NCBI GenBank assembly: GCA_031284275.1
Contig: JAITAD010000039.1
Span: 1-19,209 of the forward strand
Origin: Tannerellaceae bacterium
GTDB taxonomy: Bacteria > Bacteroidota > Bacteroidia > Bacteroidales > Tannerellaceae
DNA: 19,209 bases
Reading direction: 5' to 3'
Shown: one piece after another, positions 8,401 through 15,593 of the stretch
Layout of the letters: every line of letters starts with the position of its first letter
How positions within the stretch are numbered: position 1 is the first letter of the stretch
Program-made: the position numbers and the translations under genes
The notes under the pieces: model-generated
Databases searched by the model: none
The model's input: the letters and a program-made list of their open reading frames with translations, nothing else
What the model was told of the DNA's origin: nothing

Positions 8401-10489
8401 CATTGTTGGGGCAGGTGATGGTACAGGTTTCGGGAAGGTCTGCGAAGGCGCCGGATGCAAGGGTGGGGGGAGTGAGTGAGGTGAGTTTGAGAGATTTGAG
8501 GGCGATACAGCCCTTGAAGGCATCGGCAGTGATAGCGGCGACGGGATAGAGGACACCTTGGTGCAGGACAGTATCGGGGATGACGACGGTGTTGGCGGAA
8601 GTGGCGGAAGCGAAGCGGCGAGGGTTGAGTGCGGTGACAGTGACTGTATTGTTACTTTCGATACGGTAATCGATGTCATAGTCAGGGAAGTACGTCTCCC
8701 AAACGGCGTTAGTACGGTAGGTGTTGAGGCTTGCTTCGGGGCAGATGAAACGGCTGACGGGTGGGAGGGAAACGGGGGCGAAAGCGTCGGAGGCGAGGGA
8801 TGGCGGTGCACTGGCGAGGATAGTGACGGCAGCAAGGTCGGTACAGCCGGCAAAAGCGCGGTCGCCGATGGTTTTCAGGGTAGCGGGAAGGGTGAGGGTG
8901 GTCAGGGCGGTACATTCGGAGAAGGCCTCAGATTCGATGGTTGTGATAGAATAGGAGCGTCCGGCATTGGCGTAGATGATGTCGGGGATATTGAGGCGGG
9001 TGGCATCCCAGTCAGGGGCAGTATCGTTAGGAGCAATAACGCGAGCTTGACGCATACCGTTGGCTGTAAAGGTTCTGAAACGGATGGTGTAGACAGGGGG
9101 GAAGAAGGGTAGCCATTGGGAGATGGCGGTGTAAGCGGCACGAGCATTGTTAGGGCAGTTGATGGTACAGGTTTCGGGAAGGTCGGCGAAGGCGCCGGAT
9201 GCAAGGGTGGGAGGAGTGAGGGAGGTGAGGTTGAGAGACTGTAGGGCGAAACAGCCCTTGAAGGCATTGGCAGTGATAGCGGCGATGGGATAGCGGATAC
9301 CTTGGTGCAGGACAGTATCGGGGATGACTACGGTATTGGCAGAAGCGGCGGAAACGAAGCGGCGAGGGTTGAGTGCAGTGACGGTGACTGTATTGTCGCT
9401 TTCGATACGGTAGTCGATGTCATAGTCAGGGAAATACGTCTCCCAATCGGCGTCATCGCGGTAGGCATTGAGGCTTGTTTCGGGGCAGATGAAACGGCAG
9501 ACGGGTGGAAGGGGGACGCCGGCGAAAGCGTCGGTGGCGAGGAACGGCGGCTCATCGGCGAGGATGGTGACGGCAGTGAGAGCGGTGCAGCCGGCGAAGG
9601 CACGGCTACTGATGGTCGTCAAGGAGGCGAAAAGGGTGAGGGTGGTCAGGGCGGCACATTCGGAGAAAGCGCCGACACCGATGGTTTTGATCTTAGTAGA
9701 AAAAACGAAAGTTTGGAGGCTTGTACAACTGGCAAAAGCCCCGACCTCGATGGTGGTCAGGTCGGAAGACAGGCCGGTGGTAAAGTTACGGAGGGTAGTA
9801 CATCCGGCAAAAGCCTCGGCGCCGATGGTAGTGGTACCGGGTGAAAGGGTGATGCCGGCGGGGACAGGAAAACCTTTGAAAGCGCGAGGGTCAATAGCAA
9901 CAATGGGGTAATAACGCCCACCGTTGGCATAGACGCCGACAGGAAAAGTGAGACGGGTGTCGCTCCAGTCAGCGTTTCCGGCGTTAGGAGCGGTGATGAT
10001 GGCTTGGTTGTTTGCGATACGGAAACGAATATTGTAGTCAGGGGGGAAGAAAGGCATCCATGCGGAATCGGCGGTATAGGTAGAACTGTCTTTTGGGAGG
10101 CAGAAAAATTGACAATCATAGGCGATGTCGTCGAAAACATTGTCGCCAAGCATAGGCGGAGCGCCGCCTTTGAGGCTAACGGAGGTCAAGGACGAGCAAC
10201 GAAAAAAAGCCCTGTGCCCGATTTTGATGACGGTGGCAGGGATAGTGACGGTGGTAATGGCGGTTTGATCCTTGAAAGCATCCTTACGGATGGCGGTGAC
10301 GGGGTAAGATTTCTCATCAAGGATGACGGTATCAACAATGTTGAGAATACCGAGTGTAAAGTCGTGACTGTCAAGGTTCGGTCCACTGACTTCGGCTGTA
10401 CCGTCGTTGGTGGTTTCAAACATAAAGTCGTAAGCATGAGTGGCTACGGTCGAGAAAAGGAGCACTGTGGAGAGTAGCAGTCTTCTCAT
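5492..10489 (-). CDS. Giant BspA-like leucine-rich-repeat surface protein with sorting-domain-like tail
   Basis: From ATG 10489 the protein has 1665 residues. A signal peptide (MRRLLLSTVLLFSTVATHA) would be cut after residue 19. An earlier ATG (10519) lacks a proper signal start and lies upstream of the predicted transcription start. The body is about twelve modules of 120-140 residues. Each has BspA/TpLRR (LRR_5) units such as IGDRAFAGCTDLTAVTIL, a PPxLxxDAF turn, a CxFxCPE segment, and a linker of type FFPPxYxIxFRI. The end (VRLYDLRGKLLYQG then HGLYILDTP and KIRR) resembles a type IX secretion C-terminal sorting domain. BspA-like proteins are surface adhesins, so adhesion is the likely but unproven role. 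The middle modules are nearly identical in DNA. It follows the nif terminator on the same strand with its own promoter. Confidence 0.85.
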   Translation of the reverse strand: MRRLLLSTVLLFSTVATHAYDFMFETTNDGTAEVSGPNLDSHDFTLGILNIVDTVILDEKSYPVTAIRKDAFKDQTAITTVTIPATVIKIGHRAFFRCSSLTSVSLKGGAPPMLGDNVFDDIAYDCQFFCLPKDSSTYTADSAWMPFFPPDYNIRFRIANNQAIITAPNAGNADWSDTRLTFPVGVYANGGRYYPIVAIDPRAFKGFPVPAGITLSPGTTTIGAEAFAGCTTLRNFTTGLSSDLTTIEVGAFASCTSLQTFVFSTKIKTIGVGAFSECAALTTLTLFASLTTISSRAFAGCTALTAVTILADEPPFLATDAFAGVPLPPVCRFICPETSLNAYRDDADWETYFPDYDIDYRIESDNTVTVTALNPRRFVSAASANTVVIPDTVLHQGIRYPIAAITANAFKGCFALQSLNLTSLTPPTLASGAFADLPETCTINCPNNARAAYTAISQWLPFFPPVYTIRFRTFTANGMRQARVIAPNDTAPDWDATRLNIPDIIYANAGRSYSITTIESEAFSECTALTTLTLPATLKTIGDRAFAGCTDLAAVTILASAPPSLASDAFAPVSLPPVSRFICPEASLNTYRTNAVWETYFPDYDIDYRIESNNTVTVTALNPRRFASATSANTVVIPDTVLHQGVLYPVAAITADAFKGCIALKSLKLTSLTPPTLASGAFADLPETCTITCPNNARAAYTAIPQWIPFFPPVYTIRYSTFIALDGTRQARVIAPNDTAPDWDAVHLNIPDIIYANAGRSYSVTAIESAVFAGYSTLKTLSLPATLKTIGDRAFAGCTDLTAVTILADEPPSLAPDAFADVPLPPACCFICSETSLSTYRTNTVWGKYFPDYDIAYRIEQDNTATVIAPNPRRFKPSSSVTAVQIPATVLHQGIPYPVTAIGNRAFAGCTVLTSFTLLADEPPSLANDAFDGLFQPIAFSCPEDAIETYRNDPDWKVYFPTYDVAYRIPTKADGHTLEDYVIVTGPNPAKFPTSATVTAVTIPATVQHNGVIYPVSVIASGAFADYPLLATITLQCTDPPLLDNGAFDGVSESCTFSCPDDALPAYTATAAWIPYFPPVYDIAFRIENAQAIVTGFNTAISARNAELTFPATVYANAGRLYPVTAINADAFKRSSTLRTVTIPDHISRIGDAAFAECTMLTAVTLLSNIPPTLGNGVFDNISSNCTFTCPEAAYTNYTVIPAWEPFFPPAYSILFDIRNGQAVVTALNTESYYEWDADLIIPSSVYSAGYTIPVTSIAPDAFTGNLLLHSVTIPATVTDIGSRAFAACTGLSAVTLLRTIPPVLGKDAFDALSENCLFTCPLGTFDAYTAIPAWEPFFPPTFSFLFRIENEQAVVTAPNSMHPLWASDIIDNYTLPAAVYYNAGRTYPITAIAPDAFRGCTSIQHLTLPASISVIGESAFAGCTAIESVSLLSIAPPLLGDKAFIDTPPTSVFTCPDASLTLYQNDPSWWPFFLSYIYDVTFRIENDYAFVTGANLKSTHYADGQVVIPDSVEVRYLGTYPIALIAPYAFAGQQTLKDITIAASVTVIGHGAFSDCSALTKIRLLADTPPLHGSDAFTGISQTAVFFCPETAFNAYINDPQWSPYFTFSDALAPITVGETEEGCVRLYDLRGKLLYQGPAATIPTPIHGLYILDTPTSTRKIRR
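7979..9615. repeat. Tandem approximately 745-bp super-repeat inside the BspA-like gene
   Basis: Two consecutive, nearly identical units run 7979-8725 (747 bases) and 8726-9469 (744 bases), and a third partial copy continues to about 9615. Anchors such as the GAGGCTTG block recur at 7979, 8726 and 9470, and TTGGTGCAGG recurs at 8558 and 9302. Both periods are multiples of three (249 and 248 codons), so the frame is kept. Each unit covers two protein modules. Outside this block the modules are diverged, which indicates a recent expansion by unequal recombination. Confidence 0.85.
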
Positions 10490-10496
10490 AGTGGGA

Positions 10497-10527
10497 CAAA
10501 GTTGCATAAAATCTTTCATCCCACAAA
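10497..10527 (-). promoter_or_regulatory. Bacteroidetes-type promoter of the BspA-like gene
   Basis: On the minus strand TTTG (10524-10527), a 19-base spacer, then CAACTTTG (10497-10504) matches TTTG-N19-TAnnTTTG with one mismatch. It is the best complete promoter of this class in the window. The -7 box ends seven bases before ATG 10489, so the leader would be near zero. It begins three bases past the T-run of the nif terminator. Confidence 0.65.
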
Positions 10528-10529
10528 GG

Positions 10530-10576
10530 AAAAAGCAAGAAACGGACTTCGTTTCATGAGGAAGACCGTTTCTTGC
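10530..10576 (-). terminator. Intrinsic terminator of the nif operon
   Basis: A perfect 11-base stem GCAAGAAACGG/CCGTTTCTTGC (10535-10545 with 10566-10576) is extended, after one mismatch, by CTTC/GAAG around a 10-base loop. On the minus strand it is followed directly by TTTTT (10530-10534). It lies 21 bases after the ferredoxin stop, marking the end of the nif transcript. There is no T-run on the plus-strand side, so it acts on minus-strand transcription only. Confidence 0.9.
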
Positions 10577-10597
10577 AAGGAGAAAAAGCGGCAGACT

Positions 10598-10900
10598 TCA
10601 GGCGATGAGATAGTCTTCGACGGGTTTGCCTTCTTCGAGGGCGTCGAGGACTTCATCGATCTTGTCTTTGGTCATGCCGCCATACCAATAGTTGTTGGGC
10701 TGGATGACAACGATAGGACCTTGACTGCATACACTGAAACAGGCGGTGGTGGTAACAACGGCGTCGATACCGCGGTCGGCACACTCTTCGCTGATGTACT
10801 GCAAGAGAGATACTGCACCTTGTTTGTTGCAGTAACCCTGCGCATCTCCGGCAACTCGGTAAGAGTTGCATACCAAAATGGTGAAATCCGGTTTCTTCAT
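10598..10900 (-). CDS. Thioredoxin-like [2Fe-2S] ferredoxin of the nif operon
   Basis: A 100-residue protein closely resembling the Clostridium pasteurianum [2Fe-2S] ferredoxin in length and motif order. The four likely cluster ligands are C11 (LVCNS), C24 (GYCNK), C54 and C58 (ACFSVCSQGP), with the conserved QGPIVVIQPNNYWYG strand after them. The accessory cysteine found at position 14 in the clostridial protein is Tyr14 here. C40 is an extra, probably non-ligand cysteine. Ferredoxins of this family bind the MoFe protein, so a role as an electron donor or in nitrogenase protection or maturation is plausible. It is the last gene before the terminator, 94 bases after the NifX-like gene. Confidence 0.85.
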   Translation of the reverse strand: MKKPDFTILVCNSYRVAGDAQGYCNKQGAVSLLQYISEECADRGIDAVVTTTACFSVCSQGPIVVIQPNNYWYGGMTKDKIDEVLDALEEGKPVEDYLIA

Positions 10901-10994
10901 CTTTCTCTTATACTTTAATTGTTAATACTAAAAAAGACCGTTAGACTGATTCATACCCTTTGTTATACAGGGCATAACCTGCGAGAAGAAAATG

Positions 10995-11447
10995 TTATCC
11001 GCAACCGGTGGCGTTACCACGACAAGCATCGTCATTGCGGGCGAGGTCGGCTTGGGAAAGTGTACGGAGGGGAACATCGCGGTAGACGGCGTCAAGGCCG
11101 GGGCCGATAAGACCGCTCATCTCGATGATGCGTATGCCGCGGGCTTTGAGGATACGCCGCGGGGTATCACCGATACCCCCAACGAGCAAGGCGCAGCAGT
11201 CATGTAACACCTTGTCGGCCAACTCTTCCCATCGAGCGAGGCCTCCACCTTCGGGTGGTGTGGGGCGCAAATCGACAGAACGGTAACTTTTCCTGTCGTC
11301 CGATATCTCGAAGATGTAGAGCTTGCGGGCTTCGCCGAGATGCAGGTTCACCAACATACCTTCGAAGCTGGCTACAGCGACGCGTGACTTGATAGCCGAA
11401 GCAAAAGATGGGGAAGCGGGGGACTCTTTTGAAGGTGCCATAGACAT
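10995..11447 (-). CDS. Stand-alone NifX/NifB-C-terminal-domain protein
   Basis: A 150-residue protein whose residues 21-125 form a dinitrogenase iron-molybdenum cofactor-binding domain. RVAVASFEGMLVNLHLGEA leads it, followed by an RPTPPEGGG loop and DCCALLVGGIGDTPRRIL. The wording is closer to the C-terminal domain fused to NifB in many anaerobes than to proteobacterial NifX. A tail CRGNATGCG (C142, C149) may bind metal. The radical-SAM NifB core is absent here: nifN lies eight bases upstream. Expected role: binding NifB-co or FeMo-co and passing it to the NifEN scaffold or apo-MoFe protein. The 20-residue Ser/Pro/Ala N-terminus looks like a linker, consistent with origin by splitting from a NifB fusion, though that is inference. 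ATG 11441 is an alternative start. Confidence 0.8.
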   Translation of the reverse strand: MSMAPSKESPASPSFASAIKSRVAVASFEGMLVNLHLGEARKLYIFEISDDRKSYRSVDLRPTPPEGGGLARWEELADKVLHDCCALLVGGIGDTPRRILKARGIRIIEMSGLIGPGLDAVYRDVPLRTLSQADLARNDDACRGNATGCG

Positions 11448-11455
11448 AATCAGGA

Positions 11456-12790
11456 TTACATATATTTATAGGCTACGGGAGAGGTACGTTGCTGCTCTTC
11501 AAGAATAGCATTGACGATACGCTCGAAGAGGATGGCAGCGCCTTGGTAGGCGAGGAGGCGGATGCGTTGTGCCCCGATACGGTCATGGACAGGGAATCCG
11601 ACACGGACGAGGGGAACGTTCCATTTGCGGGCAAGGTAATAGCCTTTGCTGTTACCGAGTAGGAGGTCTGGGGTACGTCCGGCCTCATCAAGGCGTGCGG
11701 CGATGTCGTCGAAGCTTGCGCCTTCGGCTACGATGAGGTCTTCGGGATAGAGGTCGCCAAGGACGTCTCGCAACGTGTCTTCGAGCCGTCCGCTCTCACC
11801 TCCGGAGGCGCAAAGGACAGGTCGGAGGCCTGTTTCGGCGGCAAAGGCGGCGAGGGCGACGACGAGGTCTTCTTCGCCGTAGATGAGTACCTGCTTGCCG
11901 GAGAGATATTTGTGTCCATCAATGTAAAGATCGATGAGTCGTCCGCGCTGACGGACGTATTTTTCCGGAACAGGCCGTCCGGCGGTTTCGGAGAGGGTTG
12001 CGAAGAGTTTGTCGGTCTCGCCGATGCCGATGGGAAGTCCGAGACGGTTCAGTGTGACGCCGAAAGTGTCGCGGAGGTAGTCACCGGCGGACTGTGCCGG
12101 CGTGTTGAGGATAAAGCCTAACTCGATGGAGCAGCGGGCACGATGGCTGCATCGCAGGGCGGACAAGGGGGTACCGCCTTCGGGGATGCGGCGGTAAGTA
12201 TCACGGTAGATACCGTCAAGGGTATCGGAATAGTCAGGGAAAAGCATGGCATCAATACCGAAGTCGGCGGTGATATCTTTGAGGTGACGGATGTCTTCGG
12301 GGGAGATGAAGTTGCTGAAGAGGTTTAATTGATGGTGTGCGGAGGAATCGTCTTGTCCGGCGAGGGCTTTGACGGTGGCATGGACAGCGTGGTGGAAACC
12401 TTCGTAGTGCGTACCCTGATAGCTGGGAGTAGAAGCGAAAACCATATCAGGGGCTTCGCAGGTGGTGCGGTACTCGTAGATGAGGCGGTGGACGTCTTCG
12501 CCGATTGTTTCAGCCAGACAGGTACTGGCGATGGCGATTAGTTCGGGATGGTATTGGCTGATGATGTTGTCGATACCGGTGTTAAAGTTTTTGTTTCCGC
12601 CGAAAATGGTCGTTTCCTCACTGAAATTGGAGGAAGCGATGTCCATAGGTTCGCGGAAGTGGCTGATAAGATAACGGCGAATATAGGTGGCACAGCCTTG
12701 CGAGCCATGCAGCATGGGCAGCGCACCTTCAATACCTTTGAAAGCAACGCAGGCTCCAAGCGGGGCGCATTGCTTACAGGCGTTGACCAT
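11456..12790 (-). CDS. nifN: Nitrogenase FeMo-cofactor scaffold subunit NifN
   Basis: A 444-residue NifK-like protein that pairs with NifE as an alpha2beta2 scaffold where the NifB-made precursor matures to FeMo-co. Cluster-ligand-type cysteines are C8 (KQCAPLGA), C33 (HGSQGCATYIRR) and C91 (STCLAETIGED). The HGSQGC and FSEETTIFGG blocks are shared with NifK, but the protein begins directly at the first cysteine motif and differs at the active-site end. It overlaps nifE by 17 bases and has poor Shine-Dalgarno context, suggesting translational coupling. The order D-K-E-N supports NifN over NifK; VnfN-type scaffolds are less likely given no vnf genes nearby. Confidence 0.93.
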   Translation of the reverse strand: MVNACKQCAPLGACVAFKGIEGALPMLHGSQGCATYIRRYLISHFREPMDIASSNFSEETTIFGGNKNFNTGIDNIISQYHPELIAIASTCLAETIGEDVHRLIYEYRTTCEAPDMVFASTPSYQGTHYEGFHHAVHATVKALAGQDDSSAHHQLNLFSNFISPEDIRHLKDITADFGIDAMLFPDYSDTLDGIYRDTYRRIPEGGTPLSALRCSHRARCSIELGFILNTPAQSAGDYLRDTFGVTLNRLGLPIGIGETDKLFATLSETAGRPVPEKYVRQRGRLIDLYIDGHKYLSGKQVLIYGEEDLVVALAAFAAETGLRPVLCASGGESGRLEDTLRDVLGDLYPEDLIVAEGASFDDIAARLDEAGRTPDLLLGNSKGYYLARKWNVPLVRVGFPVHDRIGAQRIRLLAYQGAAILFERIVNAILEEQQRTSPVAYKYM

Positions 12791-14138
12791 CTTCGATGGT
12801 TTTACCGACGCTGCGGGTGAACCGCCAGACAGGACTGGTGACAGTCAGGCAGACCTCGCGGGCGAAGTTCAACATGCCGGCATATCCGGCCAGAGCGTGC
12901 TTGCGCTCGTGGTTATGGTCACAGAAACCGATACCGAGTTTGTAAGCGATGGGGCGTTCCTTGACGCCGCCGATGAAGAGATGTGCACCGGTCTGCTTGA
13001 CAAACTCGGAGAGTTCAATGGGATTGGAGTCATCGACGAGGATACAGCCGTCGTCACAAAGGGTTTTGAGGAGGCGATAGTCCTCCGTGTTACCCGTCTG
13101 TGTGCCGGCAATGACGGTGCGCACGCCGATGAGACGCAGGGCTTTAACCAGCGATATGGCTTTGAAAGCGCCGCCGACGTAGATGGCGGCTTTCGTTCCT
13201 TCCAAGGTGCGCCGGTAAGGATCGAGGGCGGGGAGGAGGGTAGTAAGCTCCTTGCGGACAAGGGCGGCGGCACATTCCATCATCTCGGCGCTACCGAAGA
13301 ACTTGGCCACTTCATAAAGGGCATCGGACATGTCTTCGATGCCGAAATAGGATACTTTGACGTAAGGGATGCCGAACTCTTCTTTCATCCGTTTGGCCAG
13401 ATGTATCATCGATCCGGAGCATTGGACGACGTTGAGAGCGGCACGGTGGGCGTTACGGATATCGCCGACACGGCCGTCGCCGGTGAGAGAAGCGACGATA
13501 TCGACGCCGATACGTCGGTAGTAATCGGTGAGCATCCAGAGTTCGCCGGCAAGGTTGAAGTCACCGAGTATATTGATGGCATAGTCGCCGACGGGTTTAC
13601 CGTCATCTGTGCCGATGAGGCGGAACATGGCGTCGCAGGCGATACGGTAACCGTCTTTCTTACTTCCCTGAAAGCCTTCGGCCATGACGGGAATAACGGG
13701 GATACCGTGACAAGCCTCTACCTGCCGACAGATGGAGGGGACATCATCGCCGATGACGCCGACGATGCAGGTCGAGTAAACGAAAGCAGCCTCAGGGCGG
13801 TATTTGGTGATAAGCTCGTTGAGGGTATCGCGCAGGCGTTCCTGTCCGCCGAAGACGACATGTTTCTCCCGCAAGTCGGTAGAAAAACTGTTGCGGTACA
13901 GCTCGGGGCCGGAAGACATCGATCCGCGGATATCCCACGTGTAGGCGGCACATCCGATAGGGCCGTGAACGAGGTGCAGAGCGTCGGCGATGGGGTAGAG
14001 TACCACCCGCGACCCGCAATAAACGCAAGCTCGCTGGCTGACCGCCCCGGCGAGGCTGGGGCGGCCGCCAATGAGTTCAAAGCTGTCCTTACCCTTGGTG
14101 AGGATCTGCCTCTCGCGTTCTTGCAGGAATGAAGTCAC
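12774..14138 (-). CDS. nifE: Nitrogenase FeMo-cofactor scaffold subunit NifE
   Basis: A 454-residue NifD paralogue and partner of NifN. Visible cysteines are C38 (RACVYCGS), C63 (GPIGCAAYTWD) and C124 (YSTCIVGVIGDD) for the P-cluster-like [4Fe-4S] site, and C240 (NVVQCSGSM) at the place of the cofactor-anchoring cysteine of NifD. NifD's cofactor histidine region (LHNYD) is absent, as expected for NifE; the corresponding end reads YAGMLNFAREV. The start codon is GTG at 14138. No ATG lies between it and the nifK stop, and the N-terminal ERERQILTKGKDSF fits NifE. It starts 35 bases after nifK and overlaps nifN by 17. Confidence 0.94.
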   Translation of the reverse strand: MTSFLQERERQILTKGKDSFELIGGRPSLAGAVSQRACVYCGSRVVLYPIADALHLVHGPIGCAAYTWDIRGSMSSGPELYRNSFSTDLREKHVVFGGQERLRDTLNELITKYRPEAAFVYSTCIVGVIGDDVPSICRQVEACHGIPVIPVMAEGFQGSKKDGYRIACDAMFRLIGTDDGKPVGDYAINILGDFNLAGELWMLTDYYRRIGVDIVASLTGDGRVGDIRNAHRAALNVVQCSGSMIHLAKRMKEEFGIPYVKVSYFGIEDMSDALYEVAKFFGSAEMMECAAALVRKELTTLLPALDPYRRTLEGTKAAIYVGGAFKAISLVKALRLIGVRTVIAGTQTGNTEDYRLLKTLCDDGCILVDDSNPIELSEFVKQTGAHLFIGGVKERPIAYKLGIGFCDHNHERKHALAGYAGMLNFAREVCLTVTSPVWRFTRSVGKTIEDGQRL

Positions 14139-14173
14139 GGAGGGTTTATGTTGTTGTCTGCAGGCACAGCCTC

Positions 14174-15556
14174 TTACATTTGGAACTCGATCTTTTCTTC
14201 GGGACAGGTTCTGTCCTTGTGGTCAAGCAGGCTGTGGAGGATTTTCAAGGCGAGGTTGGTAGCGCCGACATAACCTACGTTGGGAAAGAAGTTATGCCCC
14301 GGACGGTCGGTGATGGGGAAACCGAGTCGGATGAAGGGGATGTTCTCATCGTGTGCGATGTATTTGCCGTAAGTGTTGCCGATGAGGAGATCGACGGGTT
14401 CCTGTTTAATCCACTGGTGCATACGGAACATGTCGGCACGCTCGCCGCTCATAAACTTGGCTTCGGGGACTTTCTTGCCGAGCAGTTCGGTCATGGACTC
14501 GTCGAAATGCTTGCCGGGGGTACCGGTAACGATATAGACGGGCTTCATGTCGAGGGTAAGGAGGAACTCCGTAAGCGGGATGAGCGTGTCGGGGTCGCCA
14601 AAGAGGGCTACGCGCTTGCCGTAAAAGTATTTGGAGTTATCGGCGATGAGATCGACGAGTCGTCCGCGCTCTTCGGTGATGGCGTCGGGAACGGGGAGGT
14701 TGGCGTGTCGGCTGAGCGCTACGATGAAACGGTCGGTAGCTTTAAGGCCGATGGGTATCTCGATGACTTCGAAACGTACCTTGCACTTGTTTTCGAGCTT
14801 GACGCAGGCATCTTCGGTGGAGTAGGCGCCGAGTCCGATGGTGAACTTGCTGTCGCCGGTAGCAGTCATCTCGGCAATGGTAGTCCCGCCGTTAGGGTAC
14901 ATGACGAACTTACCGGTCATGGGGCAGTCAAGGACGTCCGACATATCGGGGAAAAGTATCGTGCGGGCTTCCATGAGGGATGCCATCCGTTTGATCTCCC
15001 GCATGTCGGAGGGTTCCATCCAACCTGCGGCCAGATTGACGACGTTCTTCTTCTTGGGCGTGGCGGTAGAGAAGAACTTGATGAAAGCGGCCAACTGGTT
15101 GGAGTAACCGGTGATGTGGGTACCGACGTAGCTGGGGGTGTTGCAGAAGATGACAGTCTTGCCGTCGGGCACCTTGCCTTCTTCCTTAGCTTTGGAAACG
15201 ATCTGGGTAAGGTCGTCACCGATGGTCTCAGAGAGGCAGGTGGTATGCACGGCCACGACGTCCGGCTCGTAGACGGTGAAGATGGTCTCAATGGCAGCGG
15301 TGAGGTTGGCTGAACCGCCGAAGACGGAGGAGCCTTCGGAGAAAGAGCTTGTGGAAGCCATGACCGGCTCTTTGAAGTGGCGCGTCAGTGCACTGCGGTG
15401 ATATGAGCAACATCCCTGCGAGCCGTGGCTGTGCGGCAGGCATCCGTGCAAACCAAGAGCGGCATACATGGCGCCGACAGGCTGGCAAGTCTTCGCCGGA
15501 TTAATGGTCAGCGCCTTGCGTTCTATTTCCTTTCCTGTGGTATGTTTGAGTAACAT
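14174..15556 (-). CDS. nifK: Nitrogenase MoFe protein beta chain
   Basis: A 460-residue beta subunit. P-cluster ligands are visible as C24 (KTCQPVGAM), C49 (HGSQGCCSYHR) and C107 (TTCLSETIGDD), and the TPSYVGTHITG loop corresponds to the P-cluster serine region. It lacks the roughly 50-residue N-terminal extension of proteobacterial NifK, as in clostridial-type enzymes. It forms the alpha2beta2 MoFe protein with NifD, the site of N2 reduction, in the cytoplasm. It lies 37 bases after nifD. The intergenic stretch before it is C-rich on the minus strand without a strong Shine-Dalgarno. Confidence 0.96.
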   Translation of the reverse strand: MLLKHTTGKEIERKALTINPAKTCQPVGAMYAALGLHGCLPHSHGSQGCCSYHRSALTRHFKEPVMASTSSFSEGSSVFGGSANLTAAIETIFTVYEPDVVAVHTTCLSETIGDDLTQIVSKAKEEGKVPDGKTVIFCNTPSYVGTHITGYSNQLAAFIKFFSTATPKKKNVVNLAAGWMEPSDMREIKRMASLMEARTILFPDMSDVLDCPMTGKFVMYPNGGTTIAEMTATGDSKFTIGLGAYSTEDACVKLENKCKVRFEVIEIPIGLKATDRFIVALSRHANLPVPDAITEERGRLVDLIADNSKYFYGKRVALFGDPDTLIPLTEFLLTLDMKPVYIVTGTPGKHFDESMTELLGKKVPEAKFMSGERADMFRMHQWIKQEPVDLLIGNTYGKYIAHDENIPFIRLGFPITDRPGHNFFPNVGYVGATNLALKILHSLLDHKDRTCPEEKIEFQM

Positions 15557-15593
15557 CTTGTTTTTAGTTTAGTTGGTGTTCGGAGGGGGAGGG

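Noticed and set aside
7979..9615. Considered whether the regular repeats could be a CRISPR array
   Set aside because: The units are about 745 bases, in frame, and coding throughout; there are no short identical repeats with unique spacers.
6095..9911. Many open frames on the plus strand and other minus frames within the BspA-like gene
   Set aside because: They recur with the period of the repeat and have low-complexity Gly/Asp/Ser or Pro/Ser composition, so they are shadows of the repeat modules.
10901..10994. Weak hairpin GTTAT...ATAAC and a T6 run between the NifX-like gene and the ferredoxin gene
   Set aside because: The stem has only five pairs before a mismatch and is not adjacent to the T-run, so it does not qualify as a terminator; the ferredoxin is most likely co-transcribed.
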